Part shown: positions 36,681 to 44,741 of the stretch, one piece after another
Layout: each line of letters begins with the position of its first letter
Numbering within the stretch: position 1 is the first letter of the stretch
Assembly (NCBI GenBank): GCA_030536145.1
Contig: JAUNQN010000011.1
Location: 1 to 54,956 of the forward strand
Direction of reading: 5' to 3'
Length of the DNA stretch: 54,956 nucleotides
Origin: Akkermansia sp.
GTDB lineage: Bacteria; Verrucomicrobiota; Verrucomicrobiia; Verrucomicrobiales; Akkermansiaceae
Position numbers and translations under genes: made by a program
The notes under the pieces: model-generated
Seen by the model: only the letters and a program-made list of their open reading frames with translations
Told to the model about the DNA's origin: nothing
Database searches by the model: none

Positions 36681-37595
36681 TCAGGGCTTGGCTTCCCCCT
36701 CCCCGCGCTTCTCACGCCCGGCCATGGCCAGCTGCAGGGCGTTTGCCGTATTGTGGCAGAACACATAGAACACGGGGCCTATGTAGGCCAGCGGGGTGGC
36801 ATAGTCCTGCCCCGCCATGTACAGGGTGAGCACGGTGTTCTTCTGCCCCAGGCACTGGGAGCATTCGCGCTTCAGGCGGGGATATCCCAGGCGGTAGCCC
36901 GCCACAAATCCCGTGGCACACACCACCAGCGCGCCCAGCGCCATGGGCCACATCTCCCCCAGGCTGTAGCCGCGGGCCAAGATGCGGTCCACCCCGCAGG
37001 CGGAAATGATGGTCAGGTTCCCTATCCAGAAACACAGGGAGACATCCTTCAGCTTGGGGGCCCACAGGCGGCAGGGCGGATGCACCAGCCGCAGCAGCAC
37101 GGAGAGCACAGCCGGCACCGCCAGCACGCTGGCCAGCTGCTGCGCCACCAGCTGCACCAGCTCCAGGTAGCCCAGGTCCGCCTCCGGCAGCACCAGCGGC
37201 AGCACAAAGGGGGAAAGCACCGCAAACACCGCATGGCTCAGCACCATGGCCGTGGTAGTGAACTCTATGTCCCCCTTCAGCAGGTTCACGATGATGGGGC
37301 ATGCCGCCGCCACGGGCGCCGCGCCGCAGTAGTACAGGGATTCCGCCAGCACCGGGTAGCCCGCCAGCCGCGCCAGCGCAAAGAATCCCAGCCCTATCAC
37401 CTCTATGCCCAGCAGCACCCACAGGTGCATCCACCGCGGCTTGAGCCTGGCTGTGTCTATCCCTATGAACGTGATGGTGAGCATCACCGCAATACCCACG
37501 GGCAGCCACCACTGCATTTCTGCTATACGGGTATGAAAAATGCCGCCTATGATAAAGGCGGCAATCATCCCTGTACTCCTAAACCGTTGAATCAT
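36681..37595 (-). CDS. BASS-family transporter (bile acid:sodium symporter-like)
   Basis: This 304-residue protein has about ten hydrophobic segments arranged as in the SBF/BASS family. These include AAAFIIGG near the N-terminus, PVAAACPIIVNLLKGD (the conserved segment with polar residues in a membrane break) and the later QKNTVLTLYMAGQ and IGPVFYVFCHNTANAL. Bacterial members import organic acids, keto-acids or sulfated compounds with sodium; the substrate here is unknown. It overlaps the upstream HD-domain gene by four bases, so the two are coupled. Confidence 0.75.
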   Translation of the reverse strand: MIQRFRSTGMIAAFIIGGIFHTRIAEMQWWLPVGIAVMLTITFIGIDTARLKPRWMHLWVLLGIEVIGLGFFALARLAGYPVLAESLYYCGAAPVAAACPIIVNLLKGDIEFTTTAMVLSHAVFAVLSPFVLPLVLPEADLGYLELVQLVAQQLASVLAVPAVLSVLLRLVHPPCRLWAPKLKDVSLCFWIGNLTIISACGVDRILARGYSLGEMWPMALGALVVCATGFVAGYRLGYPRLKRECSQCLGQKNTVLTLYMAGQDYATPLAYIGPVFYVFCHNTANALQLAMAGREKRGEGEAKP

Positions 37596-39187
37596 AATTG
37601 TTTCTTTCTGCGTTCCACAAGTTCTGCCGCGGCATCCGCATCCGGCTTGGGGTAGGCTATGCGGCTGTGGTGCATGGTGCGGATATGCACAAAAAACGTC
37701 TCCTTCAGCTTCTCCAGGTCGCCCAGCGTCAGCTGGCAGTCCCTCAGGTGGCCATCCAGGATACGCCCCTTGAAAATGCTGTCAATCATGGCGCGCACAT
37801 CCTCCTCCGTGGGGTTCACCAGGGAGCGCGTGGCGCTCTCCGTGGCATCCGCCAGGCTGATGATGCCGGACTCCCGCGTCTGCGGTATCGGCCCCTTGTA
37901 GGAGAACTGGGCCACGTCCACCGGGTCCGGGCAGGTGTCTATCTGCCCCTCCTCGTACTTCCTCTTCTCCTGCTCGTACTGGTCGCGCGCCTTGTTGTAG
38001 AAGAAGAAGGCGGTGCCCACGCCGTGGTGCTCACGGATCACGCTGACAATGCGGGAGTTCAGGCCGTACTGGTTGGCCAGGGCCACGCCGTCCGTCACGT
38101 GGGCGGTAATGATGCGCACGCTGGCCTCCGGGGTAAGCTCACGGTGCGGGGAGCGGCTCTGGTCCGGTATGTTCTCTGAGAAATAATCCGGCTTGTTGAT
38201 TTTGCCGATGTCATGGTACAGGGCGCACACCCCGGCGCGCGTCACATCCGCGCCGATGGCCTCCGCCCCGGCCTCTGCCAGGCGCTGCACCACCAGGCAG
38301 TGGTGGAAAGTGCCCGGGGCGGCCATCTGCAGCTTCTTGAGCAGCGGGTGGTTCATATCCGCCCACTCCAGCCAGGTGATGGGGGTGGTAATGTTGAACA
38401 GGCGCTCCAGCGCCGGGATAAGGCCGCCCACCAGGGCGGCCAGGATGAAATTCAGCCCCACGGTCACACCCAGCTCCATGGCAAAGGCGGAGGTGTTGAA
38501 TCCCTGCGCGGAGATACCGGCCAGCGCCACCCCCTGCTGCGGGTGCATGTACTGGCGCAGCGCCACCAGGATAAACACTGCGGCAAAGGTGGCCGCGCCC
38601 GTTGCCAGCCCGGCGCGCAGCACCTGCTCACGCTTGTGCGCGCGCCCGGTCATCAGCGCTGCCAGCATGCCGGATACCATGCCCACCACGCCGTACACCA
38701 GCATCAGCGCGGTATCCTCCCCGGCGGGGAAAAGGGCCATGCCGAAAAGGGAGGCGCACCACGCCGTGACAAGCCCCAGGCGGTGGCCGGACATCACGGA
38801 TACCGCCATGGGAGCCAGCATGTACGGCAGCCACAGCAGCGTCTGCCCAGCGTAGGCATAGCCCGCCACCCCGCCGCGCATGCTGCCTATGCCCGCCATA
38901 ATGAGCAGTTGCAGCAGCAGCATCACCACTATCAGCAGCGTGCTGCGCAGGTTCAGCTGCAGGAAACTGCGGAACACGGAGCAGAACACCAGCAGGGATA
39001 CCGCATCCAGCAGCACCCACGCCATGCGGTAGGCCGCGTCCCACGCATCCTGCGCCGCCATGCACGCCATGCAGCATACACCGGCCACCCCGGCCAGGGC
39101 GGCCACCAGCATCATGCCCGGGCTCCTGTCCCACTTTCCGGGGCCGGAAGGGGTGTCGCCGCGCAGGAACTGGAGTATGCTGAACAT
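37592..39187 (-). CDS. 7TM-HD phosphodiesterase (PgpH-like)
   Basis: This 531-residue protein has about eight membrane helices in the first ~275 residues and then a cytoplasmic HD domain. The metal motif is CALYHDIGKINKPDYFSEN. Upstream is the linker TPITWLEWADMNHPLLKKLQMAAPGTFHHCLVV, whose FHHCLVV contains HD-domain ligands. This is the PgpH type that hydrolyses c-di-AMP. Typical PgpH has a long extracellular 7TMR-HDED domain before the helices, which is absent here. It lies 25 bases after the GH2 gene and overlaps the BASS gene. Confidence 0.85.
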   Translation of the reverse strand: MFSILQFLRGDTPSGPGKWDRSPGMMLVAALAGVAGVCCMACMAAQDAWDAAYRMAWVLLDAVSLLVFCSVFRSFLQLNLRSTLLIVVMLLLQLLIMAGIGSMRGGVAGYAYAGQTLLWLPYMLAPMAVSVMSGHRLGLVTAWCASLFGMALFPAGEDTALMLVYGVVGMVSGMLAALMTGRAHKREQVLRAGLATGAATFAAVFILVALRQYMHPQQGVALAGISAQGFNTSAFAMELGVTVGLNFILAALVGGLIPALERLFNITTPITWLEWADMNHPLLKKLQMAAPGTFHHCLVVQRLAEAGAEAIGADVTRAGVCALYHDIGKINKPDYFSENIPDQSRSPHRELTPEASVRIITAHVTDGVALANQYGLNSRIVSVIREHHGVGTAFFFYNKARDQYEQEKRKYEEGQIDTCPDPVDVAQFSYKGPIPQTRESGIISLADATESATRSLVNPTEEDVRAMIDSIFKGRILDGHLRDCQLTLGDLEKLKETFFVHIRTMHHSRIAYPKPDADAAAELVERRKKQL

Positions 39188-39212
39188 GGCGTGCTATCGC
39201 GTTGGCCGGCGG

Positions 39213-42140
39213 TTACTTGGCAGGCTTCACCACCACGGGCACCTGCACTTCCGGCAGGCCCTCCGCCTTCACGGTAATGGTGGCTGTGGCCTCCGCATCC
39301 GTGCGCTTGGAGCGCACCACGGCTAGGATGCGGCCGTTGAAGAAGCACTGGCTGAGATCCTGCATGCAGGTCCAGTCGATGGGATTGCCGTTGCAGAAGC
39401 CGGCCAGCACAGCCGGGCCGCTGATGCTGAACTGCACCTTGCGGCAATCCGTGGGCACCACGTTGCCGTCCTTGTCCACTAGGGAAAGCTCAATGAAGGA
39501 GAGGTCCTGGCGATCGCCCACGATTTCCTTGCCGTCCACCACGGGCTTCACGGCCACGGACTCGCCGGTGGTCACGCGGGTGGCGCGTGCCCATTCCTTG
39601 CCGTCCTTCTTCACCACCACTTCCAGCTTGCCGGGCTCGTACTTCACTTCCTCCCAGGTAAAGCGGTAGGCATTGCGGCCGATTTTCTGCTGGCCCTGGT
39701 TGAAGGTGCCGCCATCCATGCCGCGCTTGCGCACGCCCAGGCTCTTGCCGTTCAGGAACAGCTCTGCCTCGTCTCCGCTGGAGAACACCATCACCGGCGT
39801 CACCTCGCCCTCGCGCCCCTTCCAGTTCCAGTGCGGCAGGATGTGGGCCTGCGCCAGTTCCGGGCGCCAGTGGCTCTGGTACAGGTAGTACGTGTCCTTC
39901 GGGAATCCGGCCAGGTCGATGATGCCGAAGTAGGAGCTGCGGCTGGGTGCCTTGTCGCCCATCTCCTTCATCTGCTTCATCAAGGCATCGCGCTCTTCCT
40001 TGGTCATATCCTTGGTGTTGCCGATGTTGGAGGCATCCTGGTTGTACGGGGTGGGCTCGCCCAAGTAGTCGAAACCGGTCCACACATACTCGCCGGCCAC
40101 CTTGCCGTTGTTGTCCTGCGCGGTGAACTCCGCATCCGGGCAGTAGCCCCAGCCGGGGGCGTACAGGCCGTAGGCGCTCACCTGGAAAGCGCGGGCACCG
40201 TCGCCCAGGCCCCAGCGCACCGGGAAGAAGTACGTGTCTCGCGTACCCACGCAGGAAGCCGTCTCAGAGGCGTAGAAGGGCTTGTCCGGGCGCTTCTCGG
40301 AGTACTCGTTGTAGCAGAACGGCTTGTAGTTGTAGCCGTACACGTCCAGCACATCACCGAAACCGTTCCAGGCACCGCCGGTAGCATTCACGCCGCAGGT
40401 GTAGGGGCGGTTGTCATACAGGCGGAACTCGTCACGCAGGGCGGTGTTGATTTCCACGCCATCCTTGGTGGTGATTTCGGGAATCTCGTTGCCGCCGCTC
40501 CATGCAATGATGCAGGGGTGGTTGCGGTCGCGCAGCACAAAGTTCTTCACATCCTTCTTCCACCACTTCTCCCAGAGCTTGTGGTAGCCGTTCACCTTGT
40601 CGTACTTCTGGTGCTTCCAGATGTCGAACAGCTCGTCCAGCACCAGGATGCCGTGCTTGTCGCACAGGTCCAGCACCTCCGGCGCGGGCGGGTTATGGGT
40701 CATGCGGATGGAGTTGCAGCCCATCTCCTTCAGGATACGGATCTTGCGCTCGTATGCCTTGGAGTAGAAGGCGGCACCCAGGGCACCCAGGTCGTGGTGC
40801 TCGCACACGCCGTTCAGGCGCACCTTCTTGCCGTTCAGGTAGAAGCCGTCCGGGCGCCAGTCGATGGTACGCACGCCGAAGCTGGTGGAGGAGGTATCCA
40901 CCACGGCGCCGCCCTTGGTCACCTCGGTCTCCACCTGGTACATATTGGGGGTCTCACAGCTCCACAGGGCGGGGTTGGAGATGGTAATCTCCTGCTCCAC
41001 CACGGCGGAGGAGTTGGCGGGCACCTCCACGGTCTTGCTCACGGCGGTGATGCCCTTGATGCTGTTCTTCACCGTCACCTCGGCATCCTTGCCGGTGGTG
41101 TTGTCCACGGTGGTCTGCACCTTCACGGTGGCAGACTGCTCGGAAACCTGCGGGGTGGTCACGTACACGCCCCAGTGGGCCAGGTGCACGGGGCCGGTCT
41201 TCTCCAGCCACACGTTGCGGTAGATACCGGCACCCGGGTACCAGCGGGTGGAGGCGGGCTTGTTGCTGGCCTCCACGGCAATGAGGTTGCTCTCGCCCGC
41301 CTTCAGGAAGGGGGTGATATCCACGCGGAAGGAGGCGTAGCCGTATGCCCAGCCCCCGGCCAGCTTGCCGTTCACATACACCTGCGGATTGGCCATCACG
41401 CCGTCAAAATCCAGGTAGTAGCGGTCCTTGGCCGGGTTGAAATCTGCCGGCACCTTCATGCTCTTGCGGTACCAGCCGTAGCCGTTCCAGGGCAGCTTGC
41501 CCGTCTCGTTCGGCTCATCCTTCAGGAACGGGCTCTCAATGGCCCAGTCGTGCGGCAGCTGCACGCTCTTGAAACCGGAATCGTCATACTCCGGCAGCTG
41601 CGGGGCGGTCACGCCCTTCTTCTTGGGCGTGCGCAGCTTGATGGGGCGGCCGTCCTTGTTCAGGAACTCCACCTCGAAAATGCTGGCCCAGGCGTGGTTG
41701 GCCTCGCCTTCCACCGTAATCTTGAGCTCTGAGACAGAATGACCGCCGATGGAAATCTCCGTAATCGCGTCACGGGCCTCCAGGGTCTGCGTCTCCTTCT
41801 TACCGTCGGCAGTGTAGTCCACCTTCACCTTGCGGTGCTTGCTGTTCTCCCAGCGGATGAACACGCGCTCCACCTTCTCCTTGGTACCGGTGGTGATGGA
41901 CAGCCAGTGGCCGTTCTTGGCATTCGGGGCGCACCAGCGGGTGTTCAGGTCGCCATCCACGGCATCCCGGGCCTCGTGGCCGGGCTGGTAGGCATCGCAC
42001 TTGGCAGGGCTCACCGGGGCGTTCGGGTCCTCCGGGCCAAAGTACTTGAACTTCCAGCCGTAGTCGAAAGAACTGCGGTCACCGGCCTGTACGCACGCCA
42101 AGCCCATAATCAAGGGGGGAAGAATCTGATAGATTTTCAT
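39213..42140 (-). CDS. secreted GH2 beta-galactosidase-like glycosidase with F5/8-type domain
   Basis: This 975-residue protein has a signal peptide (MKIYQILPPLIMGLACVQAG). Residues ~40-170 contain a discoidin (CBM32-like) carbohydrate-binding domain (HEARDAVDGDLNTRWCAPNAKNGHW). It then follows the GH2 plan: sugar-binding domain (LPHDWAIESPF), beta-sandwich, and TIM barrel. In the barrel, the acid/base is E552 in SGGNEIPE and the nucleophile is E626 in YASETASC. The C-terminal domain (VMVFSSGDEAELFLNGKSLG) is also typical of exo-acting GH2 enzymes. It probably removes galactose or a related sugar from mucin or other glycans at the cell surface or periplasm. The ATG at 42140 starts the signal peptide; the -10 box TATACT lies at 42180-42175. 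Confidence 0.92.
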   Translation of the reverse strand: MKIYQILPPLIMGLACVQAGDRSSFDYGWKFKYFGPEDPNAPVSPAKCDAYQPGHEARDAVDGDLNTRWCAPNAKNGHWLSITTGTKEKVERVFIRWENSKHRKVKVDYTADGKKETQTLEARDAITEISIGGHSVSELKITVEGEANHAWASIFEVEFLNKDGRPIKLRTPKKKGVTAPQLPEYDDSGFKSVQLPHDWAIESPFLKDEPNETGKLPWNGYGWYRKSMKVPADFNPAKDRYYLDFDGVMANPQVYVNGKLAGGWAYGYASFRVDITPFLKAGESNLIAVEASNKPASTRWYPGAGIYRNVWLEKTGPVHLAHWGVYVTTPQVSEQSATVKVQTTVDNTTGKDAEVTVKNSIKGITAVSKTVEVPANSSAVVEQEITISNPALWSCETPNMYQVETEVTKGGAVVDTSSTSFGVRTIDWRPDGFYLNGKKVRLNGVCEHHDLGALGAAFYSKAYERKIRILKEMGCNSIRMTHNPPAPEVLDLCDKHGILVLDELFDIWKHQKYDKVNGYHKLWEKWWKKDVKNFVLRDRNHPCIIAWSGGNEIPEITTKDGVEINTALRDEFRLYDNRPYTCGVNATGGAWNGFGDVLDVYGYNYKPFCYNEYSEKRPDKPFYASETASCVGTRDTYFFPVRWGLGDGARAFQVSAYGLYAPGWGYCPDAEFTAQDNNGKVAGEYVWTGFDYLGEPTPYNQDASNIGNTKDMTKEERDALMKQMKEMGDKAPSRSSYFGIIDLAGFPKDTYYLYQSHWRPELAQAHILPHWNWKGREGEVTPVMVFSSGDEAELFLNGKSLGVRKRGMDGGTFNQGQQKIGRNAYRFTWEEVKYEPGKLEVVVKKDGKEWARATRVTTGESVAVKPVVDGKEIVGDRQDLSFIELSLVDKDGNVVPTDCRKVQFSISGPAVLAGFCNGNPIDWTCMQDLSQCFFNGRILAVVRSKRTDAEATATITVKAEGLPEVQVPVVVKPAK

Positions 42141-42238
42141 AAGAGATACGGCGCTTCTTCCATGAAGCGGGCGCAGTATAGCAAATGCGCAGCGGCATTT
42201 CAAGGAGAAACGTAGGCAGCCCCCTGGCCCCGGGCGTT

Positions 42239-42946
42239 TCACTGAATCCCCAGCTGCCACCCGCAGTCCCCGTGGTAAATCATCTGCCGCGTCATCCCGC
42301 CGTCTATGCAAATGTTCTCCCCCGTAATGAACCCGGCCTTGGGAGAGGAGAGATACAGCACCATCTCCGCAATATCCGCCGGCGTGCCCACGCGCCCCGC
42401 CGGCTGCTGGGCGGCATCCGCCCCGCCGTGCTGCACCCCCTGCGTCTCTATCCAGCCTGGAGAAATGCTGTTCACGCGCACGCGCCCGGAGAGGGATACG
42501 GCCAGGGCGTGCGTCAGCGCCGCAATCCCGCCCTTCGCCGCCGTGTAGCTCTCCGTCTGCGCCTGGCTCATGCGGTCCCGTGAGGAGGAGATATTCACAA
42601 TACTGCCGCCCGGCGCAAAATGCGGCGCAAACAGCTTGGCCAGGTAGAACGGCGCCGTCACCCCCACCGCCAACGCATAGGAAAACTCCTCATAACTGCA
42701 ATCGTCCAGCCCCTTCATCAGCGGCAGGGCATTGTTCACCAGCACATCCACACGCCCGTGCCGCCCCAGCACCGCAGCCGCAAAACGCTCCAGCACTCCC
42801 TTGTCCGCAATATCTCCCGTAAAATGCTCCCCCGCCTGCCTGTCTATCATGCACACCTCCGCCCCCTCCTCACGGAACCTGCGGCATATCTCCGCCCCTA
42901 TTCCCTGCGCACCCCCGGTCACCACTACTACCTTTCCCTTGAACAT
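42239..42946 (-). CDS. short-chain dehydrogenase/reductase
   Basis: This 235-residue classical SDR has cofactor motif TGGAQGIG, the NNA motif in VLVNNALPL, catalytic Ser in NISSSRDR and the YxxxK motif in ESYTAAK. The end motif is TGENICIDGG. It resembles FabG-like and sugar/alcohol SDRs, and the substrate is unknown. Transcription should start at the ATG (42946), six bases after TAGAAT. Its 3' end faces the GH2 gene on the same strand about 100 bases on, with no gene between. Confidence 0.88.
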   Translation of the reverse strand: MFKGKVVVVTGGAQGIGAEICRRFREEGAEVCMIDRQAGEHFTGDIADKGVLERFAAAVLGRHGRVDVLVNNALPLMKGLDDCSYEEFSYALAVGVTAPFYLAKLFAPHFAPGGSIVNISSSRDRMSQAQTESYTAAKGGIAALTHALAVSLSGRVRVNSISPGWIETQGVQHGGADAAQQPAGRVGTPADIAEMVLYLSSPKAGFITGENICIDGGMTRQMIYHGDCGWQLGIQ

Positions 42947-42952
42947 ACGCCC

Positions 42953-42981
42953 ATTCTACCCCATATCCGCCTTGCGGTCAA
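42953..42981 (-). promoter_or_regulatory. leaderless promoter of the SDR gene
   Basis: Minus strand: TTGACC (42981-42976), 17 bases, TAGAAT (42958-42953), then six bases to the ATG. This is the clearest leaderless promoter in the window. Confidence 0.75.
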
Positions 42982-43019
42982 TGCAAACACTGCGCGCGGC
43001 CCCCCCCCGGCAAACAGAA

Positions 43020-43053
43020 AGGGCGCTTACCCCGGATGCGGGATAAGCGCCCT
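43020..43053 (-). terminator. terminator of the tRNA-Ser locus
   Basis: AGGGCGCTTA (43020-43029) pairs with TAAGCGCCCT (43044-43053). On the minus strand it is followed by TTTCTGTTTG. It lies two bases beyond the tRNA fragment's 3' end, as expected for a tRNA gene read leftward. Confidence 0.8.
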
Positions 43054-43055
43054 AA

Positions 43056-43110
43056 CGGACAGGGAGGGATTCGAACCCTCGGTACGCTTTTGGCGCACAC
43101 ACGATTTCCA
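43056..43110 (-). other. prophage attachment site: 3' part of tRNA-Ser(GGA)
   Basis: Reading the minus strand from 43110 to 43056 gives the anticodon-loop end TGGAAA, part of the anticodon stem, a long variable arm (GTGCG/GCGTAC pairing), the T arm GAGGGTTCGAATCCCTC, and the acceptor strand CCTGTCC with G. This is the 3' part of a class II tRNA-Ser with anticodon GGA. Upstream bases do not form the 5' acceptor strand GGACAGG or a D arm, so the gene is cut about at the anticodon loop. This is what integration into a tRNA gene leaves at the end away from the rebuilt gene. CCA is not encoded. Confidence 0.85.
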
Positions 43111-43129
43111 ATGGTAAACAAAATCCGCG

Positions 43130-43185
43130 TAAGCGGTTGATTTTTCAATATCGGCGTTTTTTCTTAGCGGTTAATTAGCGGCTAT
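43130..43185. repeat. three related 11-mers beside the att site
   Basis: TAAGCGGTTGA (43130-43140), TTAGCGGTTAA (43164-43174) and TTAGCGGCTAT (43175-43185) share the core AGCGGYT. Position next to att suggests integrase arm-type sites. The third copy overlaps a GCGGC/GCCGC hairpin followed by C and five T. Confidence 0.4.
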
Positions 43186-43314
43186 AACGCCGCCTTTTTC
43201 TGTTGGGCGGGAAATTGTATACCAAGCATCCCGGCGCGCCGCCGGGGGCCTGGCGGCTGCGAAAAAAAGTTGCGCTTTATGCAAGATTTCTCTCGAATGT
43301 TACGACAGGTGCGC

Positions 43315-43320
43315 TATAAT
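43315..43320 (+). promoter_or_regulatory. -10 box upstream of the candidate RNA
   Basis: A consensus TATAAT with a poor -35 region. Transcription would start near 43327, just before the structured region. Confidence 0.45.
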
Positions 43321-43326
43321 CCAGGA

Positions 43327-43580
43327 CGTACAAGGAAACCTTGTAAGCAGCTAACAGCGAGACAACAACAAAGCAATATACAGGACCGGGGACAGCACTA
43401 CCGCATCACAGAGTTACGCCATTATTTGGAAGGACAGCGAGGCATTGGGGGCCGTGCACACCCCCGGTAATAATGCGAGGCTGGTATTACTTGGAAAGAA
43501 GACGGATTCTGGTGAATAAGTAGGGGACGCTTGGCCGACTTGCGGCGCTGGCTGTCCGCTTTAGCTGCTTATTATTTCCT
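43327..43580 (+). ncRNA. candidate structured RNA closed by an 18-bp helix
   Basis: TAAGCAGCTAA (43344-43354) pairs perfectly with TTAGCTGCTTA (43561-43571). The helix goes on inward with AGCG/CGCT (43356-43359 with 43557-43560) and GAC/GTC (43361-43363 with 43554-43556), with single-base bulges between. Inside, 43417-43426 pairs with 43469-43477, closing a hairpin with GGGGG (43447-43451) and CCCCC (43461-43465). A 5' hairpin CAAGG-AAA-CCTTG sits at 43331-43343. A TATAAT lies upstream and U-rich sequence follows. No convincing protein is encoded in 43120-43645. I recognise no RNA family. It could instead be a small mobile element with inverted ends. Confidence 0.5.
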
Positions 43581-43645
43581 TGCCTATGAACAACTAATTA
43601 GAGTAGTATCAGTCAGTTTTGCGGGGCTTGCACAGGACGCGGGGT

Positions 43646-44224
43646 TTATTGTCCCCTGTCGGGATCGCCCACCAGATTTTCCACGTCAGTCTTGTTTTGG
43701 TCAGCACAGGGGGCTGGGGTGCTTGCGTTTACTTCCAGGTAGTGTTTGTACTTTTTCAGGGCTTTTGAGACTTTGAGCTTGAAGCTGATTGCGCTGATGA
43801 CCAGTGCGAACAGGTAGAAGAGTACGGGCAGGAGGAGGAGCAGGTTCCAATAACCGAAATGGGAGCTGCATGACAAGTAGAGCTCTGCCAGGCCCGGCAG
43901 TACGAAAAGGGCGGCCAGGATGTAGTATGCTGTCTCAATCCAGCCTTGAACCGCGGCTTCCAGGCATTTTCCTGCTTCACTGACGGCGGTTTCCATATAC
44001 TCCCATTTGGGAGCGTTACAGGGGTTTTTCGTGTCTTTTACGCCTACGATGTCTTCTTTTAGCTTCCGGATTTTGTTTTTTGCATACCCGTTCAGGCGTT
44101 TCAGGGCCCAGGTTTTGGGCTTGTCCCAGATGGTTGTGCAGAGTAGGATGGCGATGGCAACGGAGACGAAGGCTGACATTTCCGTGTGGTCTGTCACCAC
44201 TTCGGTGTTTATGTTGATGGTCAT
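43646..44224 (-). CDS. three-TM membrane protein of unknown function
   Basis: This 192-residue protein has hydrophobic segments at about residues 18-33 (FVSVAIAILLCTTIW), 98-120 (ETAYYILAALFVLPGLAELYLS) and 124-148 (YWNLLLLLPVLFYLFALVISAISF). Between the first two is a cytoplasmic, charged, helical domain (NGYAKNKIRKLKEDIVGVKD). The tail is basic, then acidic. It lies 16 bases after the PLD-like gene on the same strand and is probably co-translated. It does not match a holin or other phage protein I know. The pairing of a small cytoplasmic sensor-like protein with a membrane protein resembles abortive-infection or exclusion pairs, which is inference. Confidence 0.65.
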   Translation of the reverse strand: MTININTEVVTDHTEMSAFVSVAIAILLCTTIWDKPKTWALKRLNGYAKNKIRKLKEDIVGVKDTKNPCNAPKWEYMETAVSEAGKCLEAAVQGWIETAYYILAALFVLPGLAELYLSCSSHFGYWNLLLLLPVLFYLFALVISAISFKLKVSKALKKYKHYLEVNASTPAPCADQNKTDVENLVGDPDRGQ

Positions 44225-44240
44225 GGCTCAGGCTTGCGGG

Positions 44241-44741
44241 TCAAGCAACCTGGGTTGCGGTGGATACCCGGAACCATCTGACGAGGCGGTCTGAGATTGT
44301 GGGGTCGTTTGCGCAGACGAAGGCGGTGCCTTTCTGCTGGTCACGCTCCAGGCGGTAGCGCCTGCTGTCTACGACGCAGAAGTCGTTTCCGAGGGCGTTG
44401 CTGTTTGCCTGGATGCCTGCCAGGTATTCACAGTTTTCCGGGCGGCATGTTTGCAGGCGCACGAAGAATTCTGCGGCTTGGGGGAAGTTGTCACGCACGG
44501 CGATGTGGACGGCGACTCCGCGGTTGATGGCATCTGTGATGGCGTTTTGGATGGCGGGGTCGTCGTACACGGTGCGGGAGAAGTGTGTGCAGAGGATGTG
44601 TACGGATTCTTGCGCGTGGCGGACGAGTTCCTGGATGATGATCCTTGCGTGGGCCGGGCTGTTGTTTTGGATGACAGTCGGGTCGTTGGTTTCGATGAGG
44701 TTGACAAAGAGGTCGCGGTATATGGAGAGGTCCAGCTTCAT
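44241..44741 (-). CDS. PLD-like protein with degenerate active site
   Basis: This 166-residue cytoplasmic protein has an arrangement like half of a phospholipase D-fold domain. A helix (IIIQELVRHAQESVHILCTHF) is followed by a helix and strand (AIQNAITDAINRGVAVHIAVRD), then FCVVDSRRYRLERDQQKGTAFVCANDPTISDRLVRWF, where an HKD motif would normally sit. The HxKxxxxD catalytic motif is absent, so it may sense or bind rather than cut. It is transcribed leftward, ahead of the three-TM protein gene. No ribosome-binding site is obvious. Its location beside the att site fits a lysogenic-conversion gene. Confidence 0.6.
   Translation of the reverse strand: MKLDLSIYRDLFVNLIETNDPTVIQNNSPAHARIIIQELVRHAQESVHILCTHFSRTVYDDPAIQNAITDAINRGVAVHIAVRDNFPQAAEFFVRLQTCRPENCEYLAGIQANSNALGNDFCVVDSRRYRLERDQQKGTAFVCANDPTISDRLVRWFRVSTATQVA

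Noticed and set aside
43327..43580. Retron msr-msd RNA
   Set aside because: Long flanking inverted repeats and an AGC motif just inside the 5' repeat look retron-like, but no reverse transcriptase is encoded anywhere in the window, and the neighbouring genes are on the other strand.
43327..43580. tmRNA or 6S RNA
   Set aside because: No tRNA-like ends, no tag reading frame, and no 6S-type central bubble pattern that I can recognise.
43270..43776. Short plus-strand frames in the region left of the PLD/TM unit
   Set aside because: They cross the predicted RNA helices, lack ribosome sites and have compositions typical of non-coding sequence.
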